The notes beneath the pieces were generated by a model that searched no databases, was not told where the DNA came from, and saw only the letters and a program-made list of their open reading frames with translations. The position numbers and the translations under genes were made by a program. From NCBI GenBank assembly GCA_019671135.1, contig JAHRHY010000003.1:2232001-2296000 (forward strand): a stretch of DNA of 64,000 nt, given 5' to 3'. This stretch comes from Linnemannia hyalina. Lineage: Eukaryota > Mortierellomycota > Mortierellomycetes > Mortierellales > Mortierellaceae. Numbering within the stretch: the stretch's first letter is position 1; the number at the start of each line of letters is the position of its first letter. Below, in pieces: positions 56,137 to 64,000 of the stretch.

Positions 56137-57320
56137 TTACGCGTGCTGGACAATGAGATGGGGCACGCCAAAGACACCAAAGCCCTCGCGCTTGGCCCAC
56201 CTCGCCATTCCCTCAGTCTCAATCTCATGGTCCACAGGAAGACTCGGAAAGTTGATTCCTGCCCGATGAACAGTCGCCTTGACTAACGTAAACGTCCCTC
56301 CCACTCCATCAATCTCAATCAGTCCTCGCACACTCCCTGCCAAATCGGCCATCGACTGCCGATAAGTTGGATGTTCCTTCTCGTAGCCTAATGGAAGCAT
56401 ATTAACGCGCAATCAATCAGTCAGACTCCTTGGCATCAGCCATTGCCTTCATCGTCGATATAGTAGTGTTGCTTGCGTTAAAGCATACCTTCGAAGAGAA
56501 TCTCGTCTTTTCCAAGTGTACGTTGGTTGGCAAGCGACTCTTTGGTTTCGATCCAGTTGTTGCGATCATAGGGAACATTCTTGGTCTTGAACCAGCTCGA
56601 CTCGAATCGGAAACAGTTGGGCGCAATGATGTCCTTGTCGTACTTTATCAGCTTAAACAATAGATCAGGTGCGTAATCAACCACGTCACTGTCCAGCCAA
56701 AGAACCCACGACTCGTCAATCAGAGTAGACATGAGAAGAGCGTTTCGACACCGAGCCAGTATCTTCCTGCGGGCAGCTTGAAGTTCGTATCCATGGCGCT
56801 GGTCGTGAGCGACACTCGAAAGCTTGGACTTTTGAGAGAGAACGGTAATCCTTCGGTAGCGTCTGTCGGGATGTGCGCGAAGAGTTGCGATGCGTTTTTG
56901 GAGGGACAACAGAGTAGGATCATTGCTGCTGTCCTCTGTAGTCGTCGAGACAAGAAAGCCAAGAGAAATGAGTTCCGCTGGATAGTCAATCTGGCCAAGC
57001 TTTTGAAAGTAGTTGTCGAGGTAAAGTGCTGCATCCATGAGAGGAGTGAGGATGAGGATGTGGTCTGTCGGAGAGTACTCTGTTGTGTCATCCAGAGGAA
57101 GATATTGATGGATGTTGTCCAAGTCGAGAAGTCGGTACTCTGTTGCTTGGCGATTTGTTACAGGGATTGTGTCCAGTTTTTCTGCTGGAAGAGTATACTT
57201 GTGTTTGGAGGTGTTATGGTAGTTGAATGGGGCGGCAAGGAAAACAAGAGAGACCCAGACACACATCATCAGGAGCGTGCTTAAGAGCGCGATCCCGAGC
57301 AGGGACAGACGGCGTGGCAT
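56137..57320 (-). CDS. Mannosyltransferase of the Mnn9/Anp1/Van1 family (GT62)
   Basis: Golgi enzyme that extends alpha-1,6-mannan on N-glycans. Two exons, 57320-56489 and 56387-56137, give 360 aa, the family size. A short cytoplasmic MPRR is followed by one membrane anchor (LSLLGIALLSTLLMMCVWVS), a type II topology. The catalytic half has DHILILTPLMDAALYLDNYF, LISLGFLVSTTTEDSS, ARCRNALLMSTLIDESWVLW and the DxD-containing WLDSDVVDYAPDLLFKLIKY, then DIIAPNCFRF and, in exon 2, YEKEHPTYRQSMADLAG, DGVGGTFTLVKATVHRAGIN and HEIETEGMARWAKREGFGVF. I cannot distinguish Mnn9 from Anp1 or Van1 by eye. Confidence 0.9.
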
Positions 57321-57530
57321 GGTGAGCTGTAAGTTTTTTTATGCTTGAAAGTGTGAACAAAAGAAAAAAACGCCGCCAAAAATCATCAAAAGGGATTTTG
57401 AGTGCGGGTTACTGCACGTGACGAGTGCATACTTGAGATGTCATTTTCCCAGACCTCTTTTTTGCCAACCTTTTCCTTTTCCCTTCACACCTTTCAACTC
57501 TCCCACTCTCTTCACCTCCCCCCGCCTGAA
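57321..57530. promoter_or_regulatory. Divergent promoter, Mnn9-family gene and C2CD5
   Basis: 210 bp between opposing start codons. The right half is CT-rich (57465-57525), the usual leader composition in this window. A gcacgtgac element (57412-57420) contains CACGTG, a bHLH-type E-box; whether it is used is unknown. Confidence 0.55.
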
Positions 57531-60500
57531 ATGCCATGCATCTTGAAGATCAGGGTCGTCGGCGCCAGGGATCTGCCCGTCATGGACAAGGCCTCCGACC
57601 TGACCGATGCCTACGTCGAGGTGCGCTTCGCTGACTTTGAGGCCCAACGCACAACCGTCTGCCGCAAAACACTCAACCCCGTTTGGAACGAGGTAAAAAA
57701 AGAATGCCATGCACTCTTTGTTGCAATGAGCTTTATGTTCCTCAACAGCGCAGCGAATGCACTACTCACAAGAATATTGTGTGGATGACATGGTGGCATA
57801 GGACTTTCGCTTCGAGGTCACCGATGACGCTGATCTCCAGAACGAACCCCTAGAGCTCAAGGTGCTCGACTACGACGCCATCACTGCAAACGACTCTGTC
57901 GGCTCCGTCTTTATCGACCTGAACCCACTCTTGCCCGTCAATTCACCCTGGCAGATTGCAGGATGGTTCCCCATTTACGATACAATTCGCGGTGTCCGTG
58001 GCGAGGTCAATGTCCAGGTCAAACTTCAGTTTTTCGGCGACGTCAACCCGTTCAAGGATTCTTCTGCGGGCATCATGTTCTTTTCCACCACCTCCTTGCC
58101 AGCAGGATACCAGATTGTCGCGATGCACGGGTTCGTGGATGCAATCGTCAACGAGGATGATCCAGAGTATCACTGGAGTGACAGTTTCCGAACACAACGC
58201 TCTTCCAACGAGGCACGCCAGCGGCTTCTCTTTCGACTTTCAGGGCAGCTTCGACGATTATTGGGCAAAGAGACACTCGACATGGGAGGAAACGCCGTGC
58301 TGGGGTATCAGCAATGCTTCGACTTGGAGAACGAGGAGCATGCCATCACCGCTCGTGCTGTCGGAACTGCTGTCAAGATTGCCGTGGTCTCCAACTCATC
58401 GTCTCAGTACACTGACAAGCAGCAAGCACTCACTCTGAACGACCTTCAAACGGAAGATATTCTCACGTCTGTCCTGGACCCTGAGCAAGGAGAGAGTCCC
58501 ATATTAACCGGTGTACCGCCAACAGGAGCAACGGACACCATGCCACCAACGCCAACAACCAGGAGGCGTGGTTCATCCATTTCGAGCAACAGTAGCAGCA
58601 GTACCGACTCTGCTCCTTCTATTGCTAGCGGCGCCAAAAACAGCATCAACAACTACAAATATCTGGAGCAGCAGATTTTCACACTTCACGAGTTCCCTCC
58701 GGGGACTGTGTTTAACCTCGGAGGTATCGTGAGCGCGCGATCAGTCAAGCTAATTGAAAACGACGATGTTGAGACGCGCGACGCCTGGTGGAATGAGCTG
58801 AGAGACGAGATCAAGTCGCATGCGCGCGTGGTTGGATGTTCGCATATCATTGGATATCAGGAAGTAGCCACTATCAACGACGAGCTGATCGTCCTTTCTG
58901 CAGTTGGGACAGCCGCGAACTTGGACATGACCGCCTTCACACCTGGATTCTTTGACTCGGGCAGAAACCTTTCACGGTCAGGAAGCATTAGTCGATCGTA
59001 CGTCGACAATGGCGCGGATAATCTCTCGACGTCTATTGGAGGAGCCAAGGCCAGCTTCCAAAACTCACTCAAGGAGCAACAATGGATGGACATGCTGGCC
59101 AAGCGCAAAAGTAAGCGAAAGCAACCCTCTGGTAAGTATTGTACACACCCTTTATGTCGTATGTGTTTTCATGAAATAGATGTCTCAATTAACCCCCTGC
59201 TATTTACTTCCGCCATTTATTCAAAATATGCTTTTCCAGCCTGTAGGATGTGCCATATTCCATTTCATCGGAAATCGTCGCCGTTCCCGATGAGTCTCAT
59301 CAAGTGTCAAAAGTGCAAGAGGAAGTATGTTCCCGAGATCCTGCTGAGCACTGTGGAGCCACCTGCGGAATTGGGCGTAGTCGGCCAGAGCGCGTTCGTG
59401 GAGGCACATGTTTGCCGCTCCAAGAAGAGAAAGGACGGTGAATCGAACGCGACGATTGTCAGTGACGCGATTCCCTTTGTCGAGTACGACCTTCACCGAC
59501 AACTCATGTACAAACTCAAGATCCATGGACTGAACGCCATCTTTGGTCTCCGATTCCAGCTCACGGTCGGAGACTCATTGATTGTCGCAGTCGCATGCGG
59601 GACGGCCATGTACCTCTCAGCACTACCAACACCACCGGCGCTTAGGATTTCGAGGAACCTGGATGTCATTGACGAGGAGGACAAGAAATTGCTGGAGATG
59701 CAGCGCAAGATCATGGATCTCTCGGAAGCCAATAGACAGAACTTGGAGGCTGCTAAGCTGCGTGAGTCGGACGACGGAGATCCAACCCCATTACCACCCG
59801 TACCGGACGGGAACAATTCGGCTCAGCAGGACGACGACAGCTCTGGATCTAGCTCGGACTCGGAGGACGAGGCGGAAAAGGACAACTACCAGACTAACGT
59901 TGTCATCCAGATCGACGACGACGCAGACGAGGACTTGATGGCTGTGTTGCTGGACCCGGTCTTTACGGATGGGTTTCTCCTTTGCAGCACCGAGACACTT
60001 CCTAACCATCCATACTTTGTCAGCACCAACCCTATGATACCCGACAATGCCCATTTAATTACCACCATCAAACAGGGACATATCAACATGATTTCTCACC
60101 ACCCCAACCGGCAACTGGCAGCTCTTTTCCGCTCGATCTATGAAGATCTTCGTTTCCGACTGTCATACTTTACGGACTGTGTTCTGGCTGGCATCACCTA
60201 CAATATTCAGCTGCCGAGGGCGAACGAGGTCCAGATCCAGTTGACGGCCGTTGCACTTGGACAACAACGGCAAGTGGATACATTGGAGCCCCTAGGTGTA
60301 CCGATCACACTCTCGCCCTGGAGGTCTGTCCCTGGATCGGCGGCTCTTTCAACCAGTCACTCCCGCTCCGAGTCTGAAAGCGGAAGCTTCCCATCTAGGT
60401 CTTCATCGGACCCAAGACGACTCGTGGCTACAGGAGAGGACTCGCCGATGGTGTTCCAAATGGACGAATGTCAGATCTCGGATTCGCCCCAGAACCAGAC

Positions 60501-61686
60501 ACCTTCATCGAGTCGATTGGCAACGCCTATTGGAACGATGATGGATATCAACGCCGGTTCGACAGCAGCTCTGCCTCCCCGCATTGTCCCACAGACGTCG
60601 GGTGAGACGGTTACTGGATCGACCGCTGCTACGGCGCCGAATACGCCTGTTCGGGAACGGTACAGTCGTTTGGGAATGGACAGTGAACCGAGCACGCCTC
60701 TTGACGGTCCAGTGAATCGCCAGCTGGGATATCGAACCCAGGACGGAAGGGGACAGCTCTCGACAGCGACGAATGTATCCAATCTGGCGCCAACTCCCAA
60801 CTCGAACAACAACCGACCAGGGTCTTCTAACGGCAGTTTCAACAACGAGAATGTTTTGACAACAGGCGCCATGCGGCCTGGGTTGGGGTACCCTCGCCAT
60901 ACGCGTCAACAATCTGTTTCGTCCATCATGAGCCGACAGGGTCAGTTGGATGAGTCGGCCAGCAGGATTGCACTGCTGCCCATGATGCCGGCCGACCGAC
61001 CGTTCATCGAGATGACGCCGCTTTCGTTTATCCCGGGACGGACGCCGACGCGGTACCTGGGCAAGCTGTCGCTGCATTTCGTCAAGGAAACGCATATCTT
61101 GCATGATACGACGGTGTCGAGTGGGATGGGCGGGTTTGTGCATGTGTTTTTGATGGAGATCCAAGCCGTGGCAAGGTCTCATGTTGCAGCGCTGGGTGGA
61201 GATGCGATTGTAGGTCTGCGGGTCGATGAGAGCTTTTTCCAGGAGAGTGTCAAGAACCAAGGTTACGCGTTGATTTCGATTAGTGGCGATGTTGTTGGCT
61301 GTGCGCTCACAGACCAGGACTCTTCCTCTTCATCCTCTGACGATGAAGATGACGAGGACTCGGAGGATGAAGGGCGGCAGCAAGGGCAGGGACAAACTAG
61401 AGGACAGACTGATAATGAGAGCGTGTCGAGTAGGAGGCGCGGAGGACCTTTTGAGAACCAAGAAGGTGATACGCCATTGATTGTTGGGTGGCAGAATAAC
61501 CAGAGTATGGAAAGCGTCCAGATGCCCGCTGCTGCACTCCCTCTTTCCTCTGACGCCACAGCTACTGCTGCTGAACAGACGACATCTTTGCCTATGCCCA
61601 CTACTCCTGTCACCCCTGTTACTCCTAACACCCCTATGACTCCTTCCACGCCTACCACGCCTAATCCTCCCGTCGAGGCCTCGTAG
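57531..61686 (+). CDS. C2CD5: C2 domain-containing protein 5-like (C2CD5/CDP138)
   Basis: In animals C2CD5 is a calcium- and lipid-binding Akt substrate that aids vesicle fusion. Exons 57531-57692, 57802-59131 and 59240-61686 give 1312 aa (human about 1000). The C2 domain is near-colinear with human: KIRVVGARDLPVMDKASDLT, DAYVEVRFADFEAQRT, LNPVWNEDFRFEVTDDADLQ, VLDYDAITANDSVGSVFIDL, WFPIYDTIRGVRGEVNVQVK. It continues with EDPEYHW-like DDPEYHWSDSFRTQRSSNEA, MGGNAVLGYQQCFDLENEEH and a Cys-rich segment (CRMCHIPFHRKSSPFPMSLI, KCQKCKRKYVPEIL). Several Ser/Asp-rich linkers and a Thr-Pro-rich tail (PTTPVTPVTPNTPMTPSTPT) make it longer. Exon 2-3: the 108-nt intron is stop-free and in frame (see findings). 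Confidence 0.9.
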
Positions 61687-61831
61687 TCTTTTTTTTTTCT
61701 TCTTTTAAGGACATTAATAAAAACATGAGAAGCACAAAAAAAGGACATAGAGTAAAGGACATTCTTCGGCGAATTAAGTTCGGACTTGTGTTCATTTGTT
61801 TTTGTTAATTAAGCTGAATGAGGGGGGTACT

Positions 61832-64000
61832 TCAAGCCATGTAATGTTCAAGCTCTTCGCTTGACTCAACAGGCCGCTTATAGAGGCGAATACAGGGTTG
61901 GTGCCGCGAGTCATTAAAGGAATTGATTTGCTGTTCTGTCAGGCCCTTGGAGGGTCCCACGCCGATCTCGAGGAGGGTCCTGTGGTTGGTGGCCAGGTCG
62001 CTCAAGTCTGCGTAGTCCATCCGCGGGTTCTGCATGATGGTGAAGGATTCCAGGCGGTCTAGTTGGCAGAGGTATGAGACTAGGTTCTGTTGTTGTTGTT
62101 TTGTTTTTTTTGTTTGGAAGGTGAGGGAATATATGAAAAAGAAGGAATCGCAGGGCGGGAAAAAATAAGGAGCAGAAAAAAGTATCAAGCAGGTGCATTG
62201 GTCAGTGAACTGGATACAAAGGAAGAAAGAATTTGCATTGTTCAAGGGCTGCATATTTTGATTATCCAATGGAGAATGGGTCAACCATGATCGGAAAGTG
62301 ATTGTGTAATATTGAAATTTCCGCGCCACTTTTTTTTTCCATCCATTTATACTTGAAAGAAAAAAAAGAAGAAAAAAACTTACCAATGGTACGGGCACAA
62401 CGGTGTCACCCAGTTTGGTCAGCTTGAGGATACGAAGACCCTCGAATCGAATGACGATACTCTGCAAGAACCGGACCTGAGCCGCCCAGCCATCGCCAAT
62501 ATAAGGCCGCGGGTGTTTGTCCATGTACTCGAGCACCTCCAGACTGTTGCAAGGCGTCGGAATGTCCGTAAACAAATCGTGCGTCAAATTCCGGCAATGC
62601 CACAGCTTCAATGACCGCAGATAGGTACACTTGGTCAAGATCTGCTGAAGCGACTCGTTTATGACCAGGGGCACATGCTCCAGATGAAGTTCCTCCAGTT
62701 CGAGCAGGTGCATCCAGATAGAGTTGAACGTCCTGAGAGTGAAATGAGAGCCAAAGATCCTGAGCTTGAGGAGGTGTTCGCAGTTGAACATGACTGCCAT
62801 CATGGTCTCATCTGAGATTTCGCCACAGTTGAGCAGGCTGAGGCTCTTGATATGATCCTGCGGGTTCTGGGTAAACGACACGAGAGCCTCGTCCGTTATC
62901 GAAATTCCGCCCAAAACCAATTCCTCGAGCGCGGTCTGAGACTTGAGGAGACTGTCGATCGTCTCTGGTCGGATACTGTTGCAGTTGTGAAGCTCGAGCG
63001 ACGTTAATATCCCGACAGGAGGCCCCAAGTTCGCGTAAGCTGAATACCGATCAAATGAAAATGAAGGGTGAAGGCGATCCTGGTCCATATGATGGTCAAA
63101 CGGGAACTGTAATGACGAAGGATGTTGATCCGCGTCTGAGTGTCCTGACATGGACGACGTTGAGGGCGAAGAGACAGTTGAGGATGTCGCGGATACGGAT
63201 GAGGCCGCTGTATATGATGCTGCTGCTGATGTATTGAATACGGCACCGACTAGCTTGTTGGTCTGGAGTGCGTTTGGAAGATGTCTCGTTCCTCCGCGGG
63301 GCAATTGGTGTAGTGGCATTGACTTTGGGTCGACGGTATAGATCTCCTCGAGTGTTTCTGCGGTTTCGCCCTGAAGCTGCAAACAGTTGAACAGACGCCA
63401 AGTCCTGAGTTTTTTACAGTTGGTGGCAATATGGCGGACCGTAGCGTCGGTCATTAAGGGAGCGTCGATCATGAGGGATTCCAGCTGTAGACATGTTATC
63501 CCGATCCAGTTGAGCGACTCGTCCGTGAAGGATTCTCCTTGAATTTCGAGTAGCTTAACTTGTGAGCACGATTTGAGGATTGGCGTCAGCTCAAGATCCT
63601 GCATCTCATCTGGACAGTTGTTGAATCGCAGCACGGTCAAGGCTGCGAAGCAGGGTTCAAGGTACTCGATCGCCTCAAACGGGATGTGAATTTCGCGGAG
63701 CGAGAGCTCTCTGAGGGATGTACAGGCGACCAAAATCGCCAAGAGATTCTCCGAGAAGGGGAAACGGACATTCCTGAGGTCGAGGGTCCTGAAGCCAATC
63801 CTTGTCGAGCGGGCCAAGATCTCAAAGTGGTGAAGCGTCAAGTCGTCTCTTATGGGGTTGAAGTCAATAGCTCGGATCAGCTGTCCACGATGGTATATCC
63901 GTTGACCGTGGAAGGGGATACCATATTCTCGCCGCTGCACCGGGCGATAAGGCGTGGGGACGAGAAAAGATGAAGAGAAGGAAGGCGTGTGTGAAAGAGA
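61832..64000 (-). CDS. Leucine-rich-repeat protein (F-box/LRR type), 5' part missing
   Basis: The frame is open to the right edge, so the start is outside the window. Visible exons are 64000-62384 and 62086-61832, separated by a 297-nt intron (ttg/gtaagt to caacag). The protein consists of irregular LRRs: FRTLDLRNVRFPFSENLLAI, CTSLRELSLREIHIPFEAIE, FAALTVLRFNNCPDEMQDLE, CLQLESLMIDAPLMTDATVR, KSQTALEELVLGGISITDEA, LLELEELHLEHVPLVINESL and TYLRSLKLWHCRNLTHDLFT, interrupted by a Ser/Ala-rich insert (about 63100-63260). Such proteins in this group usually begin with an F-box and serve as SCF adaptors, but no F-box is visible here. The last GTG at 63940 is not taken as the start because the frame continues upstream. 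Confidence 0.8.
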   Translation of the reverse strand, partial: SLSHTPSFSSSFLVPTPYRPVQRREYGIPFHGQRIYHRGQLIRAIDFNPIRDDLTLHHFEILARSTRIGFRTLDLRNVRFPFSENLLAILVACTSLRELSLREIHIPFEAIEYLEPCFAALTVLRFNNCPDEMQDLELTPILKSCSQVKLLEIQGESFTDESLNWIGITCLQLESLMIDAPLMTDATVRHIATNCKKLRTWRLFNCLQLQGETAETLEEIYTVDPKSMPLHQLPRGGTRHLPNALQTNKLVGAVFNTSAAASYTAASSVSATSSTVSSPSTSSMSGHSDADQHPSSLQFPFDHHMDQDRLHPSFSFDRYSAYANLGPPVGILTSLELHNCNSIRPETIDSLLKSQTALEELVLGGISITDEALVSFTQNPQDHIKSLSLLNCGEISDETMMAVMFNCEHLLKLRIFGSHFTLRTFNSIWMHLLELEELHLEHVPLVINESLQQILTKCTYLRSLKLWHCRNLTHDLFTDIPTPCNSLEVLEYMDKHPRPYIGDGWAAQVRFLQSIVIRFEGLRILKLTKLGDTVVPVPLVSFFLLFFLSSINGWKKKVARKFQYYTITFRSWLTHSPLDNQNMQPLNNANSFFLCIQFTDQCTCLILFSAPYFFPPCDSFFFIYSLTFQTKKTKQQQQNLVSYLCQLDRLESFTIMQNPRMDYADLSDLATNHRTLLEIGVGPSKGLTEQQINSFNDSRHQPCIRLYKRPVESSEELEHYMA

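Noticed and set aside
60505..61260. 251-codon minus-strand ORF
   Set aside because: Antisense to the large C2CD5 exon; Arg/His-rich shadow without splice or family support.

Overview
The window is nuclear DNA from a filamentous, intron-rich fungus. The best fit is an early-diverging Mucoromycota/Mortierella-type genome; this is inferred from gene content and intron style, not proven. Supporting signs are short introns (mostly 60-150 nt, GT-AG, acceptors usually ending in aatag or tatag), roughly balanced base composition with T/CT-rich promoters, fungal wall genes (a CRH-type GH16, a Mnn9-family mannosyltransferase, a secreted LPMO-like protein), and genes that budding yeasts have lost (Y14/RBM8A, GPATCH11, a U-box cyclophilin, methylcrotonyl-CoA carboxylase, ARMH3, C2CD5). 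Most exon junctions were placed by eye so that frame and family alignment agree.

Layout. 0-6 kb: 3' end of a Ser/Thr-rich membrane protein, TRAPP subunit Bet3, DEAD-box helicase Dbp9. 6-13.5 kb: an RNA-centred block with a WW/FF-domain protein of the TCERG1/Urn1 type (-), DENR/Tma22 (+), Cwc2 (+), GPATCH11 (-) and Tim23 (-). 13.5-17 kb: sparse, with an LPMO-like secreted protein, a 23-bp tandem repeat, a frameshifted gene relic and a tRNA-Lys(CTT). 17-29.4 kb: Y14 (-) and STOML2 (+) divergent, a TLC-domain ER membrane protein, MCCC1 (+), RAE1 (-) and a small ankyrin protein (+) divergent. 29.4-41.2 kb: two arrestin-fold paralogues, a GH16 CRH-type wall enzyme, long homopolymer and minisatellite tracts, and two low-confidence small genes. 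41.6-48 kb: PPIL2-type U-box cyclophilin (+) and ARMH3/DUF1741 (-), tail to tail. 48.4-48.8 kb: two tRNA-Lys genes inside a near-perfect 148-bp inverted repeat. 49-57.3 kb, all minus: an unrecognised 844-aa helical protein, Grc3/NOL9 polynucleotide kinase and a Mnn9-family mannosyltransferase. 57.5-64 kb: C2CD5-like protein (+) and a leucine-rich-repeat protein (-) that runs off the window.

The genes do not form a pathway cluster. Several neighbours work in mRNA splicing, export and packaging (TCERG1-like, Cwc2, GPATCH11, Y14, PPIL2, RAE1) or ribosome biogenesis and translation (Dbp9, Grc3, DENR), but they lie on both strands with their own promoters. Four head-to-head pairs with 185-311 bp between start codons probably share promoters. 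No CRISPR array, defence island, biosynthetic cluster or intact transposon was seen. The most unusual structure is the tRNA-Lys palindrome; the best leads for new biology are the unrecognised helical protein, the GC-AG introns and the stop-free introns.
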